A stretch of 64,000 bases of DNA, taken from contig NC_014041.1 of NCBI RefSeq assembly GCF_000023465.1, positions 1,447,001-1,511,000 of the forward strand, read 5' to 3'. This stretch comes from Zunongwangia profunda SM-A87. Lineage in GTDB: Bacteria > Bacteroidota > Bacteroidia > Flavobacteriales > Flavobacteriaceae. Of this stretch, positions 9,057 to 18,759 are shown one piece after another (the stretch's first letter is position 1; each line of letters begins with the position of its first letter). The notes under the pieces are model-generated. The model did no database searches. It saw nothing but the letters and a program-made list of their open reading frames with translations, and was not told the DNA's origin. The position numbers and the translations under genes are program-made.

Positions 9057-9117
9057 AATACATTTTAAAAACAACTGCTTCTAAAATAAGCTCAAAATAA
9101 AAAATTGACCGTATAAG

Positions 9118-9161
9118 CTGATATTTATCAGTTTTTTCACTCAGGACAATTCATACCTTTA
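9118..9161 (+). promoter_or_regulatory. Predicted FNR-like box and promoter of the TonB-like gene
   Basis: The perfect inverted repeat CTGATA-TT-TATCAG (9118-9131) contains the core TGAT-ATTT-ATCA, centred at 9124.5. A -7 element TACCTTTA (9154-9161) begins 29.5 bp from that centre, exactly as at the divergent promoter. The predicted start near 9166 leaves an untranslated leader of about 130 nt before the gene at 9295. Confidence 0.6.
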
Positions 9162-9294
9162 TTATGGAAAATAACGAAATATTAAAGTTTGATTTTTTAA
9201 TATTTTAAAAATGGGTGCGATAGGCAGGAAATTATTTAAAGGAAATTTTTCCTTAGAAAATAATCACTGAGTGTTAATATTTAAGCCAAATGCC

Positions 9295-10038
9295 ATGAAA
9301 ACCAAGAAAAATCCAAAAGCTGACCTTAATAGAGGAAGTTTGATTTTTTTTCAAATTGGGCTAATCATAGTGCTATCCTCTGTTTACTTTATGATCGAGA
9401 TGCGAACCTATAATGTTACCAGCCAGGATAATTTTATTATGGAAGTGGAAGAAGAAAGAATTTTAGAAATACCGGTAACCCAAATGAATACTCCGCCTCC
9501 CCCACCTCCACCCCCTGCGCCAGAGGTTCCTGAAATTATAGATTTGGTCGAAAATGATATAGATATTGAAGAAGATGAAATCGCCTCTACAGAAAGTAAT
9601 CAGGATATCAAGATTAATGTTATTGCTGAAGTTTCAGATATTTCAGGAAGTGAGGTGGAAGAAGAAATCGAGCAGGTACCATTTGTTTTTGTCGAAGAAG
9701 TTCCTATCTATCCGGGTTGCGAAGATTTAAAGGATAATGAAGCACGAAAACAATGTATGATCCAAAAAATAGATGAATTTGTAAGGACAAATTTTAATAC
9801 TGAAATAGGCACCGAAGCCGGTGTTTCTGGTATAAATCGAATCATTGTCTTATTCAAAATAGACGAATTTGGTAAAGTATCAGAAATTAAATCTAGAGCT
9901 CCGCATATTTTGTTGGAACAAGAAGCTGAACGGGTAATTAAAAGTTTACCCCAAATGACCCCTGGTATGCAAAGGAATAGACCTGTGAGAATTTCATACT
10001 CACTTCCTATAGTGTTTGATTTTAGAGATCACAATTAA
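9295..10038 (+). CDS. TonB-like energy transducer
   Basis: The start is set at MKTKKNPK (9295, 247 residues) rather than eight codons earlier, since this methionine begins the basic cytoplasmic tail. A single membrane helix follows at about residues 18-37 (FFQIGLIIVLSSVYFMIEM). Next come a proline run (PPPPPPPPAPEVPE), an acidic linker and a C-terminal TonB domain with EEVPIYPGCEDL, then INRIIVLFKIDEFGKVSEIK and the closing VRISYSLPIVF. Such proteins couple the proton motive force to outer-membrane TonB-dependent receptors. No exbB/exbD genes are adjacent. It probably shares a transcript with the universal stress protein 44 bp downstream. The FNR-like box upstream suggests induction when oxygen is scarce. 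Confidence 0.85.
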   Translation: MKTKKNPKADLNRGSLIFFQIGLIIVLSSVYFMIEMRTYNVTSQDNFIMEVEEERILEIPVTQMNTPPPPPPPPAPEVPEIIDLVENDIDIEEDEIASTESNQDIKINVIAEVSDISGSEVEEEIEQVPFVFVEEVPIYPGCEDLKDNEARKQCMIQKIDEFVRTNFNTEIGTEAGVSGINRIIVLFKIDEFGKVSEIKSRAPHILLEQEAERVIKSLPQMTPGMQRNRPVRISYSLPIVFDFRDHN

Positions 10039-10082
10039 TTAGCTAAGTAACGCTAACACAATCCATCTTAAACCTTTTAATT

Positions 10083-10865
10083 ATGAAAACCTTACTTATC
10101 CCATTCGACTTTTCCAAAGCTTCTGAAAACGCTCTTAAATATTCAGTTGAATTTGCGATGCATGAAAAACCAATATTAAAGATATATCTGTTGCATTTGA
10201 TAGACGAGCATACCAATGAAGACGATGCTTATAAAAAATTAAAAAGTATCATTAATGAATATGATAAACCCGAATATCCAGAAATAGAACCATTAGTAAA
10301 ACGCGGAAGATTAACTACCCTGGCTTTAGCGCTGCGCCAAGAATTACAAATTGATTTAGTAATTGTAGGAACCAGAGGCACAGAAGTATTCAGAAAAGAT
10401 ATGACCTCCAATACCTCTAAATTTATTAGAGAGGTAGATATGCCGGTACTGGTGATCCCCGAGAAATCACAGGGTTTTAATTTGCGAAACATCGTATTAA
10501 CCACTGGAGAAGAAAAAATTCCAGATAGAAATGTACTTTTTACCTTGCTGGAAATCGCAAGACGTTTTAATGCAAAGGTGAATTTATTAACCATTGGCAG
10601 GGATAAAAAGATGATGGGAGATTCTGAATATGATGAATTCAATGAAAAAACCATAGAGTACTTTTTAGAGATGTTCTATTCCCATCATACCTTTATCGCC
10701 AATGAAGATATCGTAGAAGGTATTAATCAATACCTGGAAAAACAGCATATTGATATGCTTGCCATAATGCCTAAAACGCATTTGGCAAAAGATAAGGCCT
10801 CACAAGGCAAATTAACTAACATCCTGACCATATATAGCGAAAAGCCTTTATTGATTTTAGATTAA
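10083..10865 (+). CDS. Tandem-domain universal stress protein (UspA family)
   Basis: The 260-residue protein has two Usp domains in tandem. The first begins MKTLLIPFDFSKASENALKYS and carries the nucleotide-loop-like segment VIVGTRGTEVFRKDMTSNTS, followed by MPVLVIPEKS. The second runs from about residue 137 and has lost a clear G-2x-G-9x-G motif. Proteins of this type respond to energy or redox stress, and in enteric bacteria some are under FNR control. It follows the TonB-like gene by 44 bp on the same strand, so the FNR-like box at 9119-9130 may drive both. The exact role is unknown. Confidence 0.85.
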   Translation: MKTLLIPFDFSKASENALKYSVEFAMHEKPILKIYLLHLIDEHTNEDDAYKKLKSIINEYDKPEYPEIEPLVKRGRLTTLALALRQELQIDLVIVGTRGTEVFRKDMTSNTSKFIREVDMPVLVIPEKSQGFNLRNIVLTTGEEKIPDRNVLFTLLEIARRFNAKVNLLTIGRDKKMMGDSEYDEFNEKTIEYFLEMFYSHHTFIANEDIVEGINQYLEKQHIDMLAIMPKTHLAKDKASQGKLTNILTIYSEKPLLILD

Positions 10866-10955
10866 GGCGTTATTAATATGCCATATTACTTTTTATTTCA
10901 TAATTGATATAATTTATCTGATCGTTTTACATGTCTCACATATAATTTCATAACC

Positions 10956-12584
10956 ATGAGTAATTTTTTAGATTATCCAAAAACACAGGACCTTACAAAA
11001 TACGGATTAAAAAACAATAAGGTACAGTGGAACCTTAGCGGTGAAGAACTACAAGAAATAACCTTAAAAAAAGGAATGGGAAGACAAACCCAAAACGGAA
11101 CTCTAGCGGTAAATACCGGTAAGTTTACTGGTAGATCTCCTCAGGATCGATTTTTGGTTCAGGACGAGTACACTAAAAATGTATGGTGGGGAAAAATAAA
11201 TAAACCCATCTCTCCTGAAAATTTCGATAAGCTTTATAATCGTGTAACCGATTATCTGGAAGGTAAAGAAATTTATATCCATGACGGCTATGTTTGTGCA
11301 TCTCCGGAATACCGAATGAATGTAAGGACAATTACTGAATATCCATGGTCCAATTTTTTCGTAAAAAATATGTTTTTACGACTAAGCGAGGAAGAATTGG
11401 AACAATTTGAAGAAGAATGGCTAGTACTTTGTGTGCCGGGTTATTTAGAAGAATCTCCTACAAAATATGGCCTGCGAGCAGAAAACTTCAGTATTCTTAA
11501 TTTTACTAAAAAAGTAGCCTTAATTGGTGGATCTGCTTACACCGGAGAAATGAAAAAAGGAATTTTCTCTGCCTTGAATTTAATTTTTCCTAAAGAGAAA
11601 AATGTATTGCCTATGCACTGCTCTGCTAACGTGGGGCAAGATGGTGATACCGCAATATTCTTTGGATTATCCGGTACAGGAAAGACTACCCTTTCTGCCG
11701 ATCCCGAGCGAAAATTAATAGGTGACGATGAGCATGGCTGGACACCAGACAATGTAATCTTTAATTTTGAAGGAGGCTGTTATGCCAAAGTAATCGGCCT
11801 AACCGAAGAAAACGAACCAGACATTTTTAGAGCTATTAAACCGGGGGCATTATTAGAAAATGTTGTCTTTGATGAAAACGGGGAAGTAGATTTTCTGGAT
11901 AGTAGTATTACTCAAAATACCAGGGTGAGTTATCCTATAGAACATATAGAAAATATTCAGGAAAATTCTTATGGCGAGAATCCTTCAAACATATTCTTTT
12001 TAACCTGTGATGCCTTTGGTGTTCTTCCTCCCGTTTCTAAACTTAGCCCGGGACAGGCAGCTTACCATTTTATTTCAGGATATACTGCGAAAGTAGCGGG
12101 TACCGAAGCCGGAATAACTGAACCTGTCCCCTCTTTCTCTGCATGCTTTGGAGAACCTTTTATGCCTTTACATCCCACAGTTTATGCTGAAATGTTAAGC
12201 AAAAAAATGCGGGAAGCTAACGTAAATGTTTGGTTAATAAATACCGGATGGAGTGGCGGACCTTACGGGGTTGGATCAAGAATAAAATTAAAATACACCA
12301 GACGAATGATCAGTGAGATATTGAATGGACATCTAGCTGATGTGGATTATGAAACACACCCAATATTTGGATTATCCATGCCAAAATATTGTGCCGGGGT
12401 ACCTTCTGAAATGCTGAACCCTATCAATACATGGCTTCAAAAAGGAACGTATATTCAAAAGTCAATTCAATTAGCACATTCCTTCCATTTAAACTTTGAG
12501 AAATTTGCTGCAAAAGCAAGTCAGGAAATTATGGAAGGAGGCCCACTAATTGATGAGCATCATAAAATACCATCAGATTTGTAA
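10956..12584 (+). CDS. pckA: Phosphoenolpyruvate carboxykinase (ATP)
   Basis: The 542-residue enzyme interconverts oxaloacetate plus ATP with phosphoenolpyruvate, CO2 and ADP. The kinase-1a P-loop GLSGTGKTT is at residues 237-245 (Lys243). The kinase-2 region GDDEHGW, the PEPCK signature FPKEKNVLPMHCSANVGQDG and the substrate-binding TGRSPQDRF near residue 60 are all present. Length and motifs fit the ATP-dependent class. It serves gluconeogenesis, or runs in reverse to fix CO2 into oxaloacetate during fermentation to succinate; the neighbouring succinate/fumarate enzyme genes suit either. No FNR-like box was found in its 90-bp upstream gap. A strong terminator follows. Confidence 0.97.
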   Translation: MSNFLDYPKTQDLTKYGLKNNKVQWNLSGEELQEITLKKGMGRQTQNGTLAVNTGKFTGRSPQDRFLVQDEYTKNVWWGKINKPISPENFDKLYNRVTDYLEGKEIYIHDGYVCASPEYRMNVRTITEYPWSNFFVKNMFLRLSEEELEQFEEEWLVLCVPGYLEESPTKYGLRAENFSILNFTKKVALIGGSAYTGEMKKGIFSALNLIFPKEKNVLPMHCSANVGQDGDTAIFFGLSGTGKTTLSADPERKLIGDDEHGWTPDNVIFNFEGGCYAKVIGLTEENEPDIFRAIKPGALLENVVFDENGEVDFLDSSITQNTRVSYPIEHIENIQENSYGENPSNIFFLTCDAFGVLPPVSKLSPGQAAYHFISGYTAKVAGTEAGITEPVPSFSACFGEPFMPLHPTVYAEMLSKKMREANVNVWLINTGWSGGPYGVGSRIKLKYTRRMISEILNGHLADVDYETHPIFGLSMPKYCAGVPSEMLNPINTWLQKGTYIQKSIQLAHSFHLNFEKFAAKASQEIMEGGPLIDEHHKIPSDL

Positions 12585-12607
12585 GGTTCTTATTGGTTTT
12601 TTGTTGG

Positions 12608-12645
12608 AGAAGATCGAGGTCATTTTAACCTCGGTCTTCTTTTTA
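12608..12645 (+). terminator. Rho-independent terminator of pckA
   Basis: A 13-bp stem (12608-12620 with 12628-12640, one G-T pair) closes a short AT-rich loop. A T tract follows at 12640-12644. It lies 24 bp after the pckA stop codon. Confidence 0.9.
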
Positions 12646-12900
12646 ACCTATAAAATCCATATATAAAGTTTTGAAATTCTGATTAAGAAAACTGCTGAAA
12701 AAGGTCAAAACAAATAGTAATCTCAAACATATGACTACGGATATTTGAAAGTAACAGGCAGCTACATACCTCAACTATTTCTGTTTTATGATTTTGTAAA
12801 AACAATTTTTTACACAAAAACGTTATCCTTATTAAATAATGCTCACAATTGTAGTTTTTCGCACTTTGATAAGCCATTATAAAAACTAAAATCACTTATT
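12646..12900. other. Upstream region of the porin/sdh operon, no gene
   Basis: About 255 bp between the pckA terminator and the porin gene contain no supported gene. A minus-strand frame at 12683-12895 is cysteine-rich, lacks any domain and is read as chance. The segment must hold the promoter of the downstream operon; no match to the FNR-like spacing was found. Confidence 0.45.
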
Positions 12901-14055
12901 ATGCTGAGCCAATTATGTGTTCATTCAATCTTGCTCGTGCTATCACTTCTTGTATATACAACAGCTTGCTACCCCCAGGAAATCATTCAAAAACAAGGTC
13001 TTGCAAATAGCGCTATTAATTTGCAATCGTTGATTGTAGGACGCTATAGTGTATCTCTTACAGAAAATTTGGACTATACCGGCTTACACCATATTGCTAA
13101 TGATGATGAAAATCAAAAAATCGTACGGCGCTCATTCGAAATGCAATATGTTCGCCTGTCTACATCGTTTAAAATTAATAACAGGTTTTCTGGTGCTATC
13201 CTGGTGAATTTGGCAGATTTTAAATATGAAAATCTCACTAACCGAATTTTAGAAAATGCCTTTATAAATTATGCGGGTAACGATTATTTTAATTTAAGAT
13301 TAGGACAGTTCAGGCCCTATTTTGGTTTGGAAGACTCTTATCCCTTTCAATTGAACAATTCTTATAAATGGTCTAACCAGTATAGTTTATTTGGTCAAAA
13401 CACCTGGCAAAGTTTCCAGATAGGAGCTGCAGTTTACGGCAATTTATTACCACAAAAAATACCTGTATATTATTATTTTACCGCCTATAACGGTAGGATA
13501 AAAAACAATTTCCACAATAAGCCGAATACGGAAAATTACGCACTTCGTTTTGAATATTTTCCCTTGCCGTACCTACAACTAGGCATCAACGGCGCAGTTG
13601 CCAACTATGAGAATAGGCATGCCAATGCCTATGGAATTGATGCTAAATTGAGCTATTTTTTTAACAAAAACTGGAAGTTGGATATGCATACTGAATATAA
13701 AAATGGCACAAATTTTCTGGAATTTGAAAAAGCAAATCAGGAGGTTAACGAGCCACTTAAAAATTACCGATCACAAGGAATGTACGTTTTGTTTCACTTA
13801 AAATATGCCGTAAATAACTCATGGTTGCAAGCGCTGGAATTTAGTTTTCGAGAAGAGTATCTGGATGAAAATATTCAGAAAAGCGGACGTATTCTACGTG
13901 AACATATTCCTATGCTGAGTTTGGTTTATGTAGGCGATTACAGTTCTAAATTATCTTTAGTAGGTGTTATTAGTGATTATCAAACCAATATCCCCGGCAG
14001 TAGGCAATACGACGGTTCCAAAATTTTAATTCAATACCAAATTGCTTTTAAATAA
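12901..14055 (+). CDS. OprO/OprP-like porin
   Basis: The 384-residue protein starts with a signal peptide (cleavage near residues 25-26, YPQE). It then shows the barrel pattern of the phosphate-selective porin O/P family: FEMQYVRLSTSFKINNRFSG, NYFNLRLGQFRPYFGLEDSY-type segments and a C-terminal strand ending YQIAFK. It would form an outer-membrane channel for anionic solutes. It heads the succinate dehydrogenase/fumarate reductase operon, 8 bp before the cytochrome gene, so it could pass C4-dicarboxylates or other acids. The true substrate cannot be read from sequence. Confidence 0.8.
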   Translation: MLSQLCVHSILLVLSLLVYTTACYPQEIIQKQGLANSAINLQSLIVGRYSVSLTENLDYTGLHHIANDDENQKIVRRSFEMQYVRLSTSFKINNRFSGAILVNLADFKYENLTNRILENAFINYAGNDYFNLRLGQFRPYFGLEDSYPFQLNNSYKWSNQYSLFGQNTWQSFQIGAAVYGNLLPQKIPVYYYFTAYNGRIKNNFHNKPNTENYALRFEYFPLPYLQLGINGAVANYENRHANAYGIDAKLSYFFNKNWKLDMHTEYKNGTNFLEFEKANQEVNEPLKNYRSQGMYVLFHLKYAVNNSWLQALEFSFREEYLDENIQKSGRILREHIPMLSLVYVGDYSSKLSLVGVISDYQTNIPGSRQYDGSKILIQYQIAFK

Positions 14056-14063
14056 TTTCAATT

Positions 14064-14735
14064 ATGATTGTTTACTTCAAAAATACCTTAACAAGAAAAA
14101 ATTTAATGGCCTTAACAGGTCTCTTTCTGTCTTTTTTCCTGATCATACATTTATTGGGAAACTTGCAACTATTGTTACCAGAAGAACAGGCGCGGTTACA
14201 ATATAACTGGTACAGCAATTTCCTATCTACGAATATACTTGTTGAAATTATTGCGTATGTACTCTATGGCTGCATCCTGGCCCATACGATCGATGCTATT
14301 TATCTACGTATAAAGTCGAAAAAGGCTAATGGTCCCCGTCTTCAATACAATAGACGATCCAGGGCGAGTACATGGTATTCTAGAAATATGATGTTTTTAG
14401 GGATTATAATATTCCTTTTTCTTGTCATTCATTTTAAAGATTTTTGGTATGCTTATAAATATGGAGGACAACTGCCTTTTGATGAAAATGGATATAAAGA
14501 TCTATATAGCCTTGTGGTAACTGCCTTTGGTGAGCTGTGGTATGTGTTGCTTTATAGCCTGGCTTTTCTGGCTCTTGGGTTCCATTTATTACATGGCGTT
14601 TTTAGTGCCCACCGCAGTCTTGGGGTTTATCATTCCTTTTATAGCAGGCTAATAAAAATACTAAGTCTTGTTTTTGCCATCGTCATTACTCTGGGATACC
14701 TCATCATTCCTATCACCATTTATTGTAAATCCTAA
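14064..14735 (+). CDS. sdhC: Succinate dehydrogenase/fumarate reductase cytochrome b558 subunit
   Basis: The 223-residue membrane anchor has five predicted helices and the histidine pattern of the single-subunit, di-heme b558 type. Candidate heme ligands sit in [31 protein letters not shown] and [15 protein letters not shown]. It binds menaquinone and anchors the flavoprotein and iron-sulfur subunits encoded directly downstream (11-bp gap). Sequence alone does not settle whether the complex runs as succinate:quinone or fumarate reductase; flavobacteria normally use this type in the citric acid cycle, and Bacteroides uses it for fumarate respiration. Confidence 0.92.
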   Translation: MIVYFKNTLTRKNLMALTGLFLSFFLIIHLLGNLQLLLPEEQARLQYNWYSNFLSTNILVEIIAYVLYGCILAHTIDAIYLRIKSKKANGPRLQYNRRSRASTWYSRNMMFLGIIIFLFLVIHFKDFWYAYKYGGQLPFDENGYKDLYSLVVTAFGELWYVLLYSLAFLALGFHLLHGVFSAHRSLGVYHSFYSRLIKILSLVFAIVITLGYLIIPITIYCKS

Positions 14736-14746
14736 TTACTTTAGAA

Positions 14747-16663
14747 ATGTCACTTCAAACAAAAATACCGGACGGCCCTTTAGAAAAAAAATGGCAGAAT
14801 TATAAAAAGAATGCGAAACTGGTTAATCCCAACAATCGTAAAAAATTAGAAGTTATTGTCGTGGGTACCGGTCTGGCCGGTGCTTCTGCAGCGGCTTCCT
14901 TAGCTGAAATGGGATATAATGTTAAAAGCTTTTGTTTTCAGGACACGCCACGCAGGGCACATTCTGTAGCAGCGCAGGGCGGTGTTAATGCTGCTAAAAA
15001 CTATAAAAACGACGGTGATAGCGTTTACCGAATGTTCTATGATACCTTAAAAGGAGGAGATTTTCGTTCCCGTGAAGCGAATACCTATCGATTGGCAGAA
15101 TGCTCTACCAGCCTAATCGATCAGGCCGTGGCGCAGGGAGTTCCTTTTGGCCGCGAGTACGGAGGATACTTACGTAACCGCTCTTTTGGTGGTGTGCAGG
15201 TATCCCGAACATTCTACGCACGTGGTCAAACAGGACAACAATTACTTTTAGGCGCCTATCAGGCATTAATGCGCCAGGTACATACAGGAAAAGTAAAATT
15301 ATTTGCCAGGCATGAACTCTTGGACCTTGTCATCATTGAGGGCAAAGCAAAAGGTATTATTGCAAGAAATTTAGATACCGGAGAGATTGAACGTCATGGT
15401 GCTCACTGCGTGGTACTGGCTACCGGGGGTTTTGGTAAAATTTACTACCTCTCTACCCTTGCTATGGGCTGTAATGCTTCTGCCATTTGGAGGGCGCATA
15501 AAAAAGGTGCATTAATGGCAAATCCCAGCTGGACTCAAATCCATCCTACTTCACTCCCGCAAAGTGGCGAATATCAGTCTAAGCTTACGCTAATGTCTGA
15601 ATCCTTAAGAAACGACGGACGTATTTGGGTACCAATAGATAAAGATGAAAGTCGACATCCCAATGCGATTCCAGAAGAAGAAAGGGATTATTATTTGGAA
15701 CGAAAATATCCCTCTTTTGGAAATCTGGCCCCAAGAGATATTGCATCTCGTGCTGCTAAAGAACAAATCGATGCCTCTAAAGGTGTGGGCACACTAAAAA
15801 ATGCAGTGTATCTTGATTTTTCCAGGGCTTTAAAAGAATACGGAAAAGAAGTCATTAAAGAGCGCTATGGAAATCTTTTTGACATGTACCATAAAATTAC
15901 AGGTATAGATGCTTATAAAGAGCCCATGAAAATATCCCCCTCCGCCCATTTTTCGATGGGTGGACTTTGGGTAGATTATGAGTTAATGACATCTATCCCA
16001 GGACTCTTTGCTATTGGAGAGGCTAATTTTTCAGACCATGGCTCGAATAGACTTGGGGCTAATTCTCTATTACAAGCATGTGTAGATGGTTATTTTATTT
16101 TACCATATACGCTGGCTAATTATTTGGCAGGGGAAATAAACGTCCCAAAAACAGACATCCGAGATCCGGCATTTGAAGTTGCTGAACAAAAATCCAGGAA
16201 ACAACTACAAGATTTTTTAACTATTAAAGGAACAAAAACGGCAGAAGAATTTCATAAAGAACTGGGGCGCGAACTTTATGATAAATGCGGACTCTCCCGC
16301 TCTAAACAAGGACTGGAAAAAGCGATTGTAAACATCCGTAAACTACGGGAAGAATTTAAAACCAACCTACTGGTACCCGGTGATATCAATGAAGTAAATA
16401 GTGAGCTGGAAAAAGCTGGTCGCGTAGCAGATTATATGGAATTGGCCGAATTAATGTGTATTGATGCATTACATCGCGAGGAATCTTGCGGAGCACATTT
16501 TAGGGAAGAATATCAAACCGAAGATGGCGAAGCGAAACGTGACGATGAACATTTTAGCTATGTTGCTGCCTGGGAATGGAATAAGGAACCTTCAAATCCC
16601 AAATTACATAAAGAAGCTCTAGTTTTTGAATTTGTACAACCAACCCTAAGAAGTTATAAATAG
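14747..16663 (+). CDS. sdhA: Succinate dehydrogenase/fumarate reductase flavoprotein subunit
   Basis: This 638-residue catalytic subunit carries the FAD-binding [20 protein letters not shown] near the N-terminus and the FAD-linking histidine in [14 protein letters not shown]. Substrate-site residues lie in [20 protein letters not shown] and [15 protein letters not shown], and the C-terminal domain holds [12 protein letters not shown]. It interconverts succinate and fumarate. The gene lies between the cytochrome gene (11 bp) and the iron-sulfur gene (6 bp), a typical C-A-B order for the b558 family. Length and motifs are complete. Confidence 0.95.
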   Translation: MSLQTKIPDGPLEKKWQNYKKNAKLVNPNNRKKLEVIVVGTGLAGASAAASLAEMGYNVKSFCFQDTPRRAHSVAAQGGVNAAKNYKNDGDSVYRMFYDTLKGGDFRSREANTYRLAECSTSLIDQAVAQGVPFGREYGGYLRNRSFGGVQVSRTFYARGQTGQQLLLGAYQALMRQVHTGKVKLFARHELLDLVIIEGKAKGIIARNLDTGEIERHGAHCVVLATGGFGKIYYLSTLAMGCNASAIWRAHKKGALMANPSWTQIHPTSLPQSGEYQSKLTLMSESLRNDGRIWVPIDKDESRHPNAIPEEERDYYLERKYPSFGNLAPRDIASRAAKEQIDASKGVGTLKNAVYLDFSRALKEYGKEVIKERYGNLFDMYHKITGIDAYKEPMKISPSAHFSMGGLWVDYELMTSIPGLFAIGEANFSDHGSNRLGANSLLQACVDGYFILPYTLANYLAGEINVPKTDIRDPAFEVAEQKSRKQLQDFLTIKGTKTAEEFHKELGRELYDKCGLSRSKQGLEKAIVNIRKLREEFKTNLLVPGDINEVNSELEKAGRVADYMELAELMCIDALHREESCGAHFREEYQTEDGEAKRDDEHFSYVAAWEWNKEPSNPKLHKEALVFEFVQPTLRSYK

Positions 16664-16669
16664 TAAGCT

Positions 16670-17419
16670 ATGAAAATCAATCTACAAATATGGCGACAAA
16701 AAGACAATCAAAGTAAAGGAGGCTTTCAAACCTATACTTTAGATCATGTTAGCCAGGAAATGTCTTTTTTGGAAATGTTAGACACGCTTAATATGAAGCT
16801 GATCAAACAAGGAGAATATCCGGTAGAGTTCGATCATGATTGTCGTGAAGGTATTTGCGGACAGTGTGGGATGATGATTAATGGAATTGCCCACGGCCCA
16901 TTAAAAAATACTACTACCTGCCAGCTACATATGAGGTCTTTTAAAGATGGAGACACGATCTATATTGAACCATTTAGGGCCAAATCTTTCCCGATAGTAC
17001 GCGACCTTAAAATAGATCGTTCAGCGTTCGACCGTATCATTGCCTCTGGGGGCTATATTTCTGTGGATACCGGGCAGGCTCCGGAAGCCAACAGTATCCC
17101 AATATCTAATGAAGAAGCAGAGGCTGCATTCGATGCTGCCGCCTGTATCGGTTGTGGCGCTTGTGTAGCGAGTTGTAAAAACGCTAGCGCTGCCCTATTT
17201 ACTAGTGCAAAAATAACTCAGTTGGAATTGCTTCCGCAGGGTCAAAAGGAAACTCATTTGCGTATAAAAAAAATGGTAGAACAAATGGAAAAAGAGTTTT
17301 TTGGTCATTGTTCTAATACCGAAGCCTGTCAGGTAGAGTGTCCGGAAAATATTTCAGTACTAAATATAGCGCGCATGAATTACGAGTATAATAAGGCTAG
17401 TCTTTTGAAAGAAAAGTAA
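16670..17419 (+). CDS. sdhB: Succinate dehydrogenase/fumarate reductase iron-sulfur subunit
   Basis: The 249-residue subunit transfers electrons between FAD and quinone. The [2Fe-2S] ligands are in [11 protein letters not shown] plus the later TTTCQLH. The [4Fe-4S]/[3Fe-4S] ligands are in [16 protein letters not shown] and [13 protein letters not shown]. The domain order is the usual N-terminal ferredoxin fold and C-terminal helical ferredoxin. It closes the porin-sdhC-sdhA-sdhB operon. No clear terminator was seen in the 245 bp before the convergent AraC gene. Confidence 0.95.
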   Translation: MKINLQIWRQKDNQSKGGFQTYTLDHVSQEMSFLEMLDTLNMKLIKQGEYPVEFDHDCREGICGQCGMMINGIAHGPLKNTTTCQLHMRSFKDGDTIYIEPFRAKSFPIVRDLKIDRSAFDRIIASGGYISVDTGQAPEANSIPISNEEAEAAFDAAACIGCGACVASCKNASAALFTSAKITQLELLPQGQKETHLRIKKMVEQMEKEFFGHCSNTEACQVECPENISVLNIARMNYEYNKASLLKEK

Positions 17420-17665
17420 TTGATCGCAGGATTTGGGCCTGTTGATTAAACTGATTTAATCGTAAATACGTAATTAGACATTTTTTGTCTCTTTGATGAA
17501 TTAATTAATTCGCTAATCGATATTCTTGTAATTATTTTTAGATTCTAAGTATTCTATACATTCCAATTCATTTGGACGAAACTTAAATATTGCTCAGGAA
17601 ATTTTGGTCTTGTCGCTTCATTTAATATAGTCGTTTGAAAGATCACCTTATATAAAACCTCGTCA

Positions 17666-18580
17666 TTAATTGAAGGATTGTCTAAATTCCAATGGAGATT
17701 GATTTGTTTTATTCTTGAATAATTTACTAAAGGATTGAGGATGCTCAAAACCTAATTCGTAAGCTATTTCACTAACAGAAAGATGAGTTGTAGATAGTTT
17801 TTCTTTGGCGTATTCGATTAATCTATGCTGAATATGTTGTTGTGTATTTTGCTTAGTATACATCCGCAAAACACTACCCAAATAATTGGCAGAGATATGC
17901 AGCTGATCTGCTATATGGGTTACCGATGGAATCCCATTTTGTAATGCCTTTCCGTTATTGAAATAGTTTGATAAGACCTGTTCAAACTGCTCCACCAACT
18001 CCATATTCGTTTTTTTACGGGTAAAAAATTGGCGCTCATAAAAACGCTCTGCATAGATCAGTAATTGCAATAACTGTGATATAATAAGCTCTTGACTAAA
18101 TCGGTCGATATTGGACTGGTATTCCCGTTGAATATTTTTCAATAAATCAACAATCACCTCTTCTTCTTTTTCTGATAAAAAAAGTGCTTCATTTGCCGCA
18201 TAATGAAAGAAATCGTACGACTTTATTTTTTTAGCTAAATCGGTACCAAATAAAAAATCAGGATGAATGAGTAAAAGCCAACCGGTAGCTTCTACTTCTA
18301 CTTCAGGATTCATTTCAATCTTAAGAAACTGTAGGGGTGATACAAAAGTGAGTACTCCTGAATTAAAATCATAAGATTGTTGCCCATAATTGAATCGAGC
18401 ATTGACATTTCGCTTCAATCCTATCGAATAAAACTCCTGAATCCATTGCCATTGGGTTTCATTTACCGGATAGCTCACCTTACTATAATCAATCAAACTG
18501 ATTAGCGGATGCTCGGCAGCAGGCAAATTGCAAAACGTATGAAATTCAGCAATTGAGTTGAAGCGAAACGTCTTTTCCAT
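17666..18580 (-). CDS. AraC-family transcriptional regulator, paralogue of the one at 2.0 kb
   Basis: This 304-residue regulator aligns along its whole length with the AraC protein at 2046-2957. They share the opening (INSLSDFH versus FNSIAEFH), the YGQQ-YDF segment, FYERQF-TRK, and an almost identical C-terminal DNA-binding domain ending RQSFN. The helix-turn-helix part is at about residues 205-300. An SDR gene lies 180 bp upstream on the same strand. Unlike the first pair it has its own leader, so it may be transcribed separately. Ligand and target are unknown; the neighbouring SDR gene is the natural candidate target. Confidence 0.88.
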   Translation of the reverse strand: MEKTFRFNSIAEFHTFCNLPAAEHPLISLIDYSKVSYPVNETQWQWIQEFYSIGLKRNVNARFNYGQQSYDFNSGVLTFVSPLQFLKIEMNPEVEVEATGWLLLIHPDFLFGTDLAKKIKSYDFFHYAANEALFLSEKEEEVIVDLLKNIQREYQSNIDRFSQELIISQLLQLLIYAERFYERQFFTRKKTNMELVEQFEQVLSNYFNNGKALQNGIPSVTHIADQLHISANYLGSVLRMYTKQNTQQHIQHRLIEYAKEKLSTTHLSVSEIAYELGFEHPQSFSKLFKNKTNQSPLEFRQSFN

Positions 18581-18759
18581 AGCTCCTAATTTACTAAAAA
18601 GTACATTACAAATTATTGTCTTTTATAAAGTGTTATTTTGATACCATATCCCTCTTTAAATTCAAAAGCAGTAAGCCGCCCCGCTTATATAATCTTTGTA
18701 TAATCCTTGGTATCTGGTATTGTTCTACTCGCCATTAAAGAGGTGTTTGTCTGGTTATA

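Noticed and set aside
10866..10955. FNR-like box upstream of pckA
   Set aside because: TTGATATAATTTATCTGAT looks similar at first, but the second half site does not match TGAT-N4-ATCA and the spacing is wrong.
12683..12895. 70-codon minus-strand open frame before the porin gene
   Set aside because: It fills the promoter region of the sdh operon on the opposite strand and has a random, cysteine-rich composition.
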